From the NCBI GenBank assembly GCA_023228025.1, contig JALOCD010000070.1:1-21846 (forward strand): a stretch of 21,846 nt of DNA, written 5' to 3'. The translations under genes were made by a program, and so were the position numbers. Below are positions 13,660 to 20,928 of this stretch, piece by piece. Numbering within the stretch: the stretch's first letter is position 1; every line of letters begins with the position of its first letter. Source of the DNA: Prolixibacteraceae bacterium. GTDB lineage: Bacteria > Bacteroidota > Bacteroidia > Bacteroidales > Prolixibacteraceae. Under the pieces are notes generated by a model. That model made no database searches. It was not told the origin of the DNA and saw only the letters and a list, made by a program, of their open reading frames with translations.

Positions 13660-13753
13660 ATGAGTTATAAGTTATGAGTTATTAAGCGCAAATAGCAGCA
13701 TTATTGTAGTTTAAAAACCACAAATTCATAATAACTCATAACTCATAACTCAT
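13660..13753. terminator. gagttat-word inverted repeat, probable bidirectional terminator
   Basis: Arms 13660-13683 and 13730-13753 are reverse complements over 24 bp with one mismatch, built from the word atgagttat. It lies between convergent genes (stops 13656 and 13769), so it would form a hairpin at the 3' end of both messages. Further copies of aactcat run up to the leuB stop. Confidence 0.7.
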
Positions 13754-13768
13754 AACTATTTCTCATAA

Positions 13769-14839
13769 CTATTTTTCAATATATGCCACAATCCAGTCTC
13801 CCACTGCTGAAGTTGAAAGCGCTTTGGACTTGTCGTCGGTAAGATCTTCTGTAACAGCTCCTGCTACCAGTGATGCCTCGACAGCTTTCCTGATAAGGGC
13901 TGCCTCCTTGTTGAGCGAATAGGCATATTCGAACAGCATGGCTACCGAAAGGATGGTCGCGCATGGGTTGGCGATATTTTTGCCGGTTGCCTGCGGGTAA
14001 GAACCATGGATGGGTTCAAAAACCGAGGTATGTACCCCGATGGAAGCCGAAGGTAACATTCCCATTGAACCAGCTATCACACTGGCTTCGTCGGTAAGGA
14101 TATCCCCGAACATATTTTCAGTCACCATCACATCGAATCGCTTCGGCCATTGGATCAGCTGCATGGCGGCATTGTCGACGAACATATATTCCACTTCAAC
14201 TTCAGGGTACTGGGATTCCATCTCTTTGGAAACCTGTCGCCACAAGCGTGAGGTGGCCAACACATTGGCTTTATCGACTACCGTGAGACGCTTTTGACGT
14301 TTCATGGCAAATTCGAACGAGAGTTTTAGTATCCGTTCTACCTCCATGCGGGTATAAACGCAAGTGTCATAAGCAGTATCACCGTTTTCGCTGCGACCCT
14401 GCGGCTGACCGAAATATAGCCCTCCGGTCAATTCGCGGATAACTACAAAATCAGCGCCTTCGATGCGTTCTGTTTTGAGGGGGGATTTTTCCAACAGTGA
14501 TGGGAAAGTGATCAGCGGACGGATGTTGGCATAGAGTCCCAGTTTTTTGCGCATGGCCAAAAGTCCCTGCTCGGGACGAACTTTGGCAGACGGATCGTTG
14601 TCGAAACGCGGATGACCAATGGCGCCAAACAGAACGGCATCCGATTTCATGCAGAGTTCGTGGGTTTCATCAGGGTAAGGATTCCCGGTTGCATCGATGG
14701 CAACGGCTCCTACCAATGCCTCTTCGGTGTGCAGTTTGTGTCCGAATTTCTTCGCGATGGCTTCGGTTACTCTCAGTCCTTGTGCTACAATCTCAGGCCC
14801 GATTCCATCTCCGGACAGAACAGCGATGTTTAATTTCAT
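13769..14839 (-). CDS. leuB: 3-isopropylmalate dehydrogenase
   Basis: 356 residues, normal length. It oxidatively decarboxylates 3-isopropylmalate to 2-ketoisocaproate with NAD+. Visible family marks are GDGIGPEIV at the start, the substrate-loop arginines in MRKKLGLYANIRP and VIRELTGGLYFGQPQGR, the K-x3-V motif VVDKANVLATSRLWR, the metal aspartates in FVDNAAMQL and FGDILTDEASVIAGSMG, and the NAD-binding VFEPIHGSYPQATGKNIANP. The ATG at 14839 gives the canonical MKLNIAVLSGDGIGPE start. It is the last gene of the operon. Its TAG stop abuts the atgagttat repeat tract. Confidence 0.97.
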   Translation of the reverse strand: MKLNIAVLSGDGIGPEIVAQGLRVTEAIAKKFGHKLHTEEALVGAVAIDATGNPYPDETHELCMKSDAVLFGAIGHPRFDNDPSAKVRPEQGLLAMRKKLGLYANIRPLITFPSLLEKSPLKTERIEGADFVVIRELTGGLYFGQPQGRSENGDTAYDTCVYTRMEVERILKLSFEFAMKRQKRLTVVDKANVLATSRLWRQVSKEMESQYPEVEVEYMFVDNAAMQLIQWPKRFDVMVTENMFGDILTDEASVIAGSMGMLPSASIGVHTSVFEPIHGSYPQATGKNIANPCATILSVAMLFEYAYSLNKEAALIRKAVEASLVAGAVTEDLTDDKSKALSTSAVGDWIVAYIEK

Positions 14840-14889
14840 GTAATCTATTATTTGTTTAAAATGTTTGAAATGTTTGAAAAGTTACCGAC

Positions 14890-14910
14890 CCCTGAGCGAA
14901 GTCGAAGGGT
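14890..14910. repeat. REP-like ccctgagcgaagtcgaaggg sequence
   Basis: Same dispersed pattern as 8787-8808. It lies ~50 bp upstream of the leuB start, inside the operon spacer. Confidence 0.6.
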
Positions 14911-14955
14911 CGAAAGGTAAGTAATTGAATTTCATTATGTAGGAATCAATCTGTC

Positions 14956-15160
14956 TTGATTATATGAAATCTTATTTTCTATTGCAATCTTAGTAGAAAA
15001 GTTCTACGGATCAAATTTAAATCTTATTATCTTATTAGAATATTTCAGATAGATTCAATATTTATTCTTCATGCAAATTTAATAAGGTAATAAGATTGGG
15101 TTCACTGGGTTTATGCTTTCTACTAAGATTACCAAAGAAAATAAGGTTTTATATAATCAA
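14956..15160. repeat. 205-bp long-hairpin element in the leu operon
   Basis: Outer arms 14956-14999 and 15117-15160 are reverse complements over 44 bp with only a few mismatches (ttgattatat ends; cttattttct; aatcttagtagaaa). Inner arms 15019-15036 and 15081-15098 match at 17 of 18 (aatcttattatcttatta). The whole element could fold into one long interrupted hairpin. No target duplication was found at the flanks, so origin as a MITE is possible but unproven. It would be transcribed between the cimA-like gene and leuB. Confidence 0.85.
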
Positions 15161-15182
15161 AATTTTCTCTGCTACAACTCTT

Positions 15183-15262
15183 AATTTTCACATTTCCACA
15201 TTTTCCAATTTTCACATTACCCCCTTCGACAAGCTCAGGGACCACCCCGCTCAGGGACCGGC
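15183..15262. repeat. cacattttcc words plus REP-like pair
   Basis: A cacatttccacattttccaa tract of the family seen at 1137 and 1397 is followed by ccccttcgacaagctcaggg (15222-15243) and cgctcagggaccgg. This is the inverted orientation of the REP-like pattern at 14890. It lies immediately after the stop of the cimA-like gene. Confidence 0.6.
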
Positions 15263-15280
15263 GCTTTGAATCGATCTTTA

Positions 15281-16810
15281 TTAATAAATTTGCCCATTGC
15301 TCTCAATAATGTTCAGCATCTTAATGGTGGCCTTGATAGCGGCAGCAGTCTGATCGGGATCCAGTCCGCGTGTTTTGAATTCACGGTTCAGGTTCCATGT
15401 GATCAGGGTCTCAACCAATGCGTCCGTTCTTCCTCCGGGAGGAATGGTGACGGTATAGTTGACAAGGACCGGCAATTGCTTGTGCAGCTTGTGATAGATC
15501 TTATGAAGCGCATTCATAAAAGCGTCGTATTGACCATCTCCCGATCCTGCCTCTTCGTATAGTTCTCCATTCATCTCAATACACACTGTGGCCATCGGCC
15601 TCAATCCAAGCGCATGCGAGATGGCATAATTTTTCAGTGTTATCCGTTCGAAAATTGATTCACTTTTCAAAACATCTGAAAGAATGTAGGGAAGATCCTC
15701 CGAAGTAACCGTCTCTTTCTTGTCGGCTAGTTCAATCACCTTGTCGGTAACCTTTTTGAGGTTCTCCGCATCAAGTCGGATACCCATATCTTCCAGGTTT
15801 TTGGCAATGTTTGCTTTGCCGGAGGTTTTGCCAAGGGCATATTTCCGGGTACGGCCGAATCGCTCGGGCAGCAGGTCATTGTAATATAGGTTGTCTTTGT
15901 TGTCGCCATCGGCGTGTATGCCACTGCATTGGGTGAAAACATTCTCTCCGATGATGGGCTTGTTGCCGGAGATATGGATACCGGAGAAGGTCTCTACCAG
16001 ACGGCTCACCATGTTTAGCTTCCGTTCATTGATCGAATTGGACAACTTCAGGTGGTCGTTCATTAATGCCACAACGCTTGAGAGTGGCGCATTTCCGGCC
16101 CTTTCGCCAAGTCCGTTGATGGTAGTGTGGATGGTTCTTATGCCTGCACGCAGCGCTGCATCGACATTGGCCACGGCCAGGTCGTAGTCGTTGTGGGCAT
16201 GAAAATCAAAGTGGAGCATTGGAAAGTCGCGCATCATGGTCGAGCAGAACTCAAAAGTCTCGGTAGGGTTGAGGATTCCAAGCGTATCCGGAAGCATCAA
16301 CCTTTTAATGGGCTCTTTTTTCAGCCCCTCAAGCATGAAATGAACATATTCCGGCGAATTGCGCATACCGTTCGACCAGTCTTCCAGGTAGAGGTTGACC
16401 GAAATATTCATCTCCTGAGCAAGGGCGATCGCTTTTTTGAGATCTGCCAGGTGTTGCTCAGGACTCTTCTTCAACTGTTGCGTCACATGGCGCAGCGATC
16501 CTTTACCAAGAAGGTTGATCACTTTTCCACCCGCTTTGGCGATCCAGTCGAGGGAGGTGGTTCCATCCACGAAACCAAGAATCTCAATTTTGTCGTGATA
16601 CTCAGTCCCCCGGGCCCAATCCATTACCTTTCTGGCGCCAAGCATCTCACCGTCGGATACCCTGGCAGATGCGATCTCTAGGTAATCAACCCTGACCTCT
16701 TCCAACAGAATCTTCGCGATGTTCAGCTTCTCAGCATCCGAAAAGGATACCCCGGAGGTCTGTTCCCCATCCCTCAGGGTGGTATCCATGATGTAAACTT
16801 TGTTCTTCAT
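15281..16810 (-). CDS. cimA: Second alpha-IPM-synthase-family enzyme, probable (R)-citramalate synthase
   Basis: 509 residues. The N-terminal HMGL-like TIM barrel has VYIMDTTLRDGEQTSGVSFS (catalytic R-D-x-x-E/Q), the metal site FDFHAHNDYDLA, and GLGERAGNAPLSSVV. A linker and the C-terminal LeuA allosteric dimer domain (~390-509) follow. It is clearly distinct from the LeuA at 19214-20746 of the same operon. Bacteroidota commonly carry this second synthase between leuD and leuB; the CimA route makes citramalate from pyruvate and acetyl-CoA for isoleucine, and LeuCD and LeuB can process its product. I infer CimA from context and divergence; homocitrate or isopropylmalate synthesis cannot be excluded. 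The ATG at 16810 gives the expected MKNKVYIMDTT start. Confidence 0.8.
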   Translation of the reverse strand: MKNKVYIMDTTLRDGEQTSGVSFSDAEKLNIAKILLEEVRVDYLEIASARVSDGEMLGARKVMDWARGTEYHDKIEILGFVDGTTSLDWIAKAGGKVINLLGKGSLRHVTQQLKKSPEQHLADLKKAIALAQEMNISVNLYLEDWSNGMRNSPEYVHFMLEGLKKEPIKRLMLPDTLGILNPTETFEFCSTMMRDFPMLHFDFHAHNDYDLAVANVDAALRAGIRTIHTTINGLGERAGNAPLSSVVALMNDHLKLSNSINERKLNMVSRLVETFSGIHISGNKPIIGENVFTQCSGIHADGDNKDNLYYNDLLPERFGRTRKYALGKTSGKANIAKNLEDMGIRLDAENLKKVTDKVIELADKKETVTSEDLPYILSDVLKSESIFERITLKNYAISHALGLRPMATVCIEMNGELYEEAGSGDGQYDAFMNALHKIYHKLHKQLPVLVNYTVTIPPGGRTDALVETLITWNLNREFKTRGLDPDQTAAAIKATIKMLNIIESNGQIY

Positions 16811-16825
16811 CGAAATAGTTAGTTA

Positions 16826-16972
16826 ATGAATTAAAAATTACAGATTACAAATTAAAAATGAAATCGCATTGGAGATAAATGTTTAATTGCAAGTAAAACA
16901 AATTGTTATAATTGAATAATCACAAAAAATCTCTCCTAATTTTTAATCTGTAATTTGTAATTTTTAATTATT
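16826..16972. repeat. ttacaaatta-word inverted repeat between leuD and cimA-like gene
   Basis: Left arm ~16826-16860 (aattaaaaattacagattac) and right arm ~16936-16970 (taatttttaatctgtaattt) are imperfect reverse complements of ~33 bp. The leuD stop codon (TAA, 16970-16968) lies inside the right arm. It is the same word family as the spacer at 17559-17699. Confidence 0.85.
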
Positions 16973-17555
16973 TCATTTCAAACGCTTCAATCTCTTTCTT
17001 GAGACTGAGCAGATAATCAATGTCATCGTACCCTTTCAAGAGGCACTCTTTTTTATAAGGGTTGATATCGAATTTGAATTCCGTCCCTAAGCTGTTGTTC
17101 CGGATGGTCTGAGTTTCCAAATCCACCTCAAAAGTGGCTGAAGGATTTTTTTCGATGGTTCCGAACATTCCTGTCAGGAAATCTTCAGGTACCTGGATTG
17201 GCAACAGCCCGTTGTTGAGGACATTGCCCTTGAAGATATCAGCAAAGAAGCTTGACACGACGACCCTGAAACCAAAGTCATATACCGCCCATGCGGCATG
17301 TTCGCGGCTTGAGCCACTGCCGAAATTCTTTCCGGCGACCAAAATGGTTCCCGAATATTTCGGATTGTTCAAAACGAAATCGGGGTTGGGTGTGCTATCC
17401 TTGCGGTAACGCCAGTCGCGGAACAGGTTATCGCCAAATCCTTTGCGCTCAACCGCCTTCAAAAACCTGGCCGGAATGATCTGGTCCGTGTCCACATTCT
17501 CGATGGGAAGGGGGATCGCGGAACTTAATATTTTGTGAAATTTATCCATTGCCAT
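16968..17555 (-). CDS. leuD: 3-isopropylmalate dehydratase small subunit
   Basis: 195 residues, the usual length. It forms the swivelling domain of isopropylmalate isomerase with LeuC, converting 2- to 3-isopropylmalate by way of isopropylmaleate. Landmarks are PLPIENVDTDQIIPARFLK near the start, LVAGKNFGSGSSREHAAWAV (the GSSREH substrate loop, ~73-92), VVSSFFADIFKGNVLNNGLLPIQ and the late NPYKKECLLKGYDDIDYLL. MAM at the start leaves a choice of two ATGs (17555 or 17549). It follows leuC by 143 bp of repeat-rich spacer and precedes the cimA-like gene. The same LeuCD may also serve the citramalate route. Confidence 0.96.
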   Translation of the reverse strand: MAMDKFHKILSSAIPLPIENVDTDQIIPARFLKAVERKGFGDNLFRDWRYRKDSTPNPDFVLNNPKYSGTILVAGKNFGSGSSREHAAWAVYDFGFRVVVSSFFADIFKGNVLNNGLLPIQVPEDFLTGMFGTIEKNPSATFEVDLETQTIRNNSLGTEFKFDINPYKKECLLKGYDDIDYLLSLKKEIEAFEMK

Positions 17556-17558
17556 TTT

Positions 17559-17699
17559 TTAATTAAAAATTAAAAATTACAGATTAAAAATTGCCAAAGC
17601 AGGCGAATTACAGATAATATTGCAAAACAAATAATACATAAAAAGCTGATTATGTGGTTCTTTAATTTGTAATCTTTAATCTGTAATTTGTAATTAATT
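17559..17699. repeat. ttacaaatta-word inverted repeat between leuC and leuD
   Basis: Left arm ~17559-17592 (aattaaaaattaaaaattac) and right arm ~17661-17699 (tttgtaatctttaatctgta) are imperfect reverse complements. The right arm directly abuts the leuC TAA stop (17701-17699). The left arm abuts the leuD start. Confidence 0.82.
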
Positions 17700-19093
17700 T
17701 ATTCTCTCGGGTCAGAAATCATTCCACTCACCGCTGCCGCAGCGGCCATCAGCGGACTTGCCAGCATGGTTCTGGCACCGGGTCCCTGGCGACCTTCGAA
17801 GTTTCTGTTTGAAGTAGAGACTGCATATTTCCCTTCCGGGATTTTGTCGTCGTTCATGGCCAGGCAAGCCGAGCATCCGGGTTGGCGGAGGGCGAAGCCT
17901 GCCGACTCCATGATCTCAACCAGTCCCTCTTCGCGGATTTGTTGTTCAACCTGTTTTGAGCCGGGAACGATCCAGGCCGTAACCCAGGAGGCTTTTTTCT
18001 TGCCCTTGATGTAGTTGGCAAACAACCTAAAATCTTCAATTCGTCCGTTGGTACAACTGCCGATGAAGACGTAGTCGATTTTCTTTCCTTTCAGCTTCTC
18101 TCCGGGTTTGAAACCCATGTAATCGAGTGATTTAAGGAAGGTTGCACGGTCGCTGCCTGTCAGGTCATCCCCGGTAGGGATAGAACCTTCGACGCCGACA
18201 CCCATTCCTGGATTGGTGCCATAGGTAATCATTGGGGAGATATCGGCTGCATCGAAAGTGTACTCGGTATCGAAAACAGCATTTTCGTCTGTCTTGAGTT
18301 TTTTCCACTCTGCCACTTTTTGATCCCATGCGGCTCCCTTCGGAGCCTCTTCGCGACCCTTCAAATAGGCAAAAGTAGTCTCATCTGGGGCAATCATCCC
18401 GCCACGTGCGCCACATTCGATGCTCATGTTGCAGAGTGTCATCCGGGCTTCCATGGAGAGGGAGCGGATGGCTGATCCCGCAAATTCGACAAAATGGCCG
18501 GTACCGCCTGACGTGGTAATTTTTGCGATTACATAGAGCGCGATGTCTTTCGAAGTGACATTTTTGCCCAATTTCCCTTCTACATTGATCCTCATCTTTT
18601 TTGGCTTCGGCTGGAGAATGCACTGACTGGCAAAGACCATCTCAACTTCACTCGTGCCAATACCGAAAGCGATGGCACCAAAGGCTCCGTGGGTAGAGGT
18701 GTGGCTGTCGCCGCAGACGATGGTCATGCCAGGCTGGGTGATGCCAAGCTCAGGTCCGATGATGTGCACGATACCATGCCATTTGTGGCTCAGGCCGTAC
18801 ATGGGGATTTTGTGTCGCTCACAATTGGTAGTGAGGGTCTCAACCTGCTTGCGTGAGAGCTCCTCGCGGATTGGCAGGTGTTGTTCGATGGTGGGTACAT
18901 TGTGGTCGGGTGTTGCCACAGTATTTTGCGGACGAAAGACCGTCAATCCGCGGCTTTCCAATCCCGAAAATGCTACAGGACTGGTAACCTCGTGGATGAA
19001 GTGCCTGTCGATGTACAAAACTGATGGTCCCCCTTCGATTTTGTTCACCACATGGGCATCCCAGATCTTGTCAAATAATGTTGTTGGTTCCAT
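17699..19093 (-). CDS. leuC: 3-isopropylmalate dehydratase large subunit
   Basis: 464 residues, aconitase superfamily. The [4Fe-4S] ligands fall at C347 (FIGSCTNGRIEDF), C407 and C410 (PGCSACLAMN), the canonical LeuC positions. Other landmarks are TLFDKIWDAHVV at the start, the DRHFIHEVTSPVAF segment, IVCGDSHTSTHGAFGAIAFGIGTSEV and the C-terminal STSNRNFEGRQGPGARTMLASP. It is the catalytic-cluster half of isopropylmalate isomerase, partner of LeuD encoded just downstream. The ATG at 19093 gives an MEPTTLFDKIWD start consistent with the family. The iron-sulfur cluster is oxygen-sensitive in known homologues. Confidence 0.97.
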   Translation of the reverse strand: MEPTTLFDKIWDAHVVNKIEGGPSVLYIDRHFIHEVTSPVAFSGLESRGLTVFRPQNTVATPDHNVPTIEQHLPIREELSRKQVETLTTNCERHKIPMYGLSHKWHGIVHIIGPELGITQPGMTIVCGDSHTSTHGAFGAIAFGIGTSEVEMVFASQCILQPKPKKMRINVEGKLGKNVTSKDIALYVIAKITTSGGTGHFVEFAGSAIRSLSMEARMTLCNMSIECGARGGMIAPDETTFAYLKGREEAPKGAAWDQKVAEWKKLKTDENAVFDTEYTFDAADISPMITYGTNPGMGVGVEGSIPTGDDLTGSDRATFLKSLDYMGFKPGEKLKGKKIDYVFIGSCTNGRIEDFRLFANYIKGKKKASWVTAWIVPGSKQVEQQIREEGLVEIMESAGFALRQPGCSACLAMNDDKIPEGKYAVSTSNRNFEGRQGPGARTMLASPLMAAAAAVSGMISDPRE

Positions 19094-19127
19094 TTATCTA
19101 TTATGATCGTTTGTATATTTAATCGAT

Positions 19128-19227
19128 AAGTTGAGAGTGGAGAACTGAGAGTTGAGAGTTCTCTCTCCTCACACATTCTAAGCTCTCCACTTTCAACTCT
19201 CAGTTCTCAGTTCTCAACTCTCAACTT
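19128..19227. repeat. gagagttgagagtt-word inverted repeat between leuA and leuC
   Basis: Left arm 19128-19160 (aagttgagagtggagaactg...) and right arm ~19182-19227 (ctccactttcaactctcagt...) are imperfect reverse complements of at least 30 bp. The right arm reads into leuA: the last codons (V-E-S-stop) are encoded by gttgagagttga, a unit of the repeat. Confidence 0.88.
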
Positions 19228-20746
19228 TTTTTACGTCGGAAGCTATTTCACTGTTGCCAATCTTGTTGATGGCATCCAGGAATGCCTCAACTGAAGCGGT
19301 GATGATGTCAGTATTGGCGCCAAAGCCATTGAATACAGTTCCTTCATGTTCGACCTGCATGTGCACCTTGCCAATGTCGTCGCTTCCCTTGTTGATGGCC
19401 TGGATCAGGAATTCCTGAAGGGTCACCTTGCGGTGGATAATGGCCTTGACGGCTTTGATGGCTGCATCGACAGGACCATTCCCGGATTCGGTTGCCGTAA
19501 ATTTCTCGCCGGCGATATCCAAACGCAGGGTTGCCATGGGAACCAGGTTTTTCCCGGTTACCACCTGCAAAAAGTCGAGTTTGATACGGCGTTCGCCATG
19601 GCCAAGTTCGCCAACCAATACCAAAAGGTCATCCTCCTTGATGTCTTTTTTCTTGTCGGCCATCACCAGAAAGTCCTGGTAAACTTCGTCGAGTTTTCCT
19701 TTTCCAAGCTTGATGCCCAGCATATCGAGATGGTGCTTCAAGGCTGCACGTCCGCTTCGGGCGGTCAGTACAATCGAAGATTCATTGATGCCAACTTCAA
19801 CCGGATCGATGATCTCGTAGTTTTCGCGGTTTTTCAAAACCCCGTCCTGGTGGATGCCGCTCGAATGGGCAAAAGCGTTGCGGCCAACGATGGCCTTGTT
19901 GGGCTGAACCGGCATGTTCATCAGGTTAGAGACGAGCTTGCTGGTCTTGTAGATGTTTTTGGTATTGATGTTGGTGTGCAGATCCAGCTCCTTGTGCGAG
20001 CGAAGGATCATCACCACCTCTTCGAGGGAGGTATTTCCGGCCCGTTCGCCAATTCCGTTGATGGTCACCTCTACTTGGCGCGCCCCGTTCATCACTCCGG
20101 CGATGGTGTTGGCCGTGGCCATTCCAAGGTCGTTGTGACAGTGGGTCGAGATGATGGCTTTGTGAATGTTCGGAACATTCTCCATCAAAAATTTGATCTT
20201 TTCACCAAATTCGTAGGGAAGGCAATAGCCTGTCGTATCCGGAATGTTCACCACAGTGGCTCCTGCTTTGATCACGGCTTCTACCACCCTTGCCAGATAT
20301 ACATTGTCTGAACGGCCTGCATCTTCCGCATAAAATTCGACATCCTCAACAAATCTCTTGGCATATTTAACAGCTTTGACCGCTCTCTCCAAAATCTCCT
20401 CCGGATTGGAATTGAGTTTGGAGACTATGTGGTAAGGAGATGTGCCAATGCCAGTGTGAATACGGCCACGCTTGGCGTATTTCAACGACTCGGCAGCCAC
20501 TTCGATGTCTTTCTCCACGGCACGCGTTAAGGCACAGATGGTGGGCCAGGTGACAGCCTTGGAGATTTCGACTACTGATTTGAAGTCGCCAGGACTCGAA
20601 ATCGGGAATCCGGCTTCAATCACATCCACCCCCAGTTGCTCCAACACCTTGGCCACCTCAATCTTCTCGATCGTGTTCAGCTGGCATCCCGGCACCTGTT
20701 CTCCATCGCGCAGGGTGGTGTCAAAAATATATACTCTGTTGTCCAT
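19214..20746 (-). CDS. leuA: 2-isopropylmalate synthase
   Basis: 510 residues, normal for the long LeuA type. It condenses acetyl-CoA with 2-ketoisovalerate. The N-terminal barrel has VYIFDTTLRDGEQVPGCQLN, the metal site STHCHNDLGMATAN, GIGERAGNTSLEEVVM and FAHSSGIHQDGVLKN. Residues ~385-505 form the C-terminal regulatory domain that in known LeuA binds leucine for feedback inhibition (GNGPVDAAIKAVKA). The ATG at 20746 gives the expected MDNRVYIFDTT start. It is second in the operon after ilvC with a 182-bp spacer. The C-terminal VES tail is encoded by intergenic repeat units, so the last few residues are probably not conserved. Confidence 0.97.
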   Translation of the reverse strand: MDNRVYIFDTTLRDGEQVPGCQLNTIEKIEVAKVLEQLGVDVIEAGFPISSPGDFKSVVEISKAVTWPTICALTRAVEKDIEVAAESLKYAKRGRIHTGIGTSPYHIVSKLNSNPEEILERAVKAVKYAKRFVEDVEFYAEDAGRSDNVYLARVVEAVIKAGATVVNIPDTTGYCLPYEFGEKIKFLMENVPNIHKAIISTHCHNDLGMATANTIAGVMNGARQVEVTINGIGERAGNTSLEEVVMILRSHKELDLHTNINTKNIYKTSKLVSNLMNMPVQPNKAIVGRNAFAHSSGIHQDGVLKNRENYEIIDPVEVGINESSIVLTARSGRAALKHHLDMLGIKLGKGKLDEVYQDFLVMADKKKDIKEDDLLVLVGELGHGERRIKLDFLQVVTGKNLVPMATLRLDIAGEKFTATESGNGPVDAAIKAVKAIIHRKVTLQEFLIQAINKGSDDIGKVHMQVEHEGTVFNGFGANTDIITASVEAFLDAINKIGNSEIASDVKKVES

Positions 20747-20928
20747 TTGTTACTAATTAATGATCTGTTATTATAGACTTTAGACCTTCTCAGGACTTTT
20801 AGGTCTGTAAGGACCATTTGGCTTAGATAAGGGACCGGTACTTCTCACAGTCCCTTAGTCCCCCAGTCTTCAAGTCTTCCGCTCCTCCACTCGTCCAAGT
20901 CGTCCTAGTCCTTCCGTCTCTCCGTCGT
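20747..20928. other. ilvC-leuA spacer with ctagtcc/agtcttc words
   Basis: No gene. Words of the gtcctagtc family (cgtccaagtcgtcctagtcc, ~20893-20912) and related agtcttcaagtcttcc and cgtctctccgtcgtctag run up to the ilvC stop at 20929. A looser pairing of tttagacc/aggtct occurs near 20770-20810. I looked for a leucine-rich leader peptide or T-box-like element and found none; the operon promoter must lie beyond the window. Confidence 0.6.

Noticed and set aside
19346..20311. 321-residue plus-strand open frame
   Set aside because: Antisense shadow of leuA, whose domains and motifs are complete on the other strand.
20747..20928. Leucine leader peptide or T-box upstream of leuA
   Set aside because: No run of Leu codons and no T-box landmarks; the spacer is filled by word repeats, and ilvC lies upstream in the same operon.
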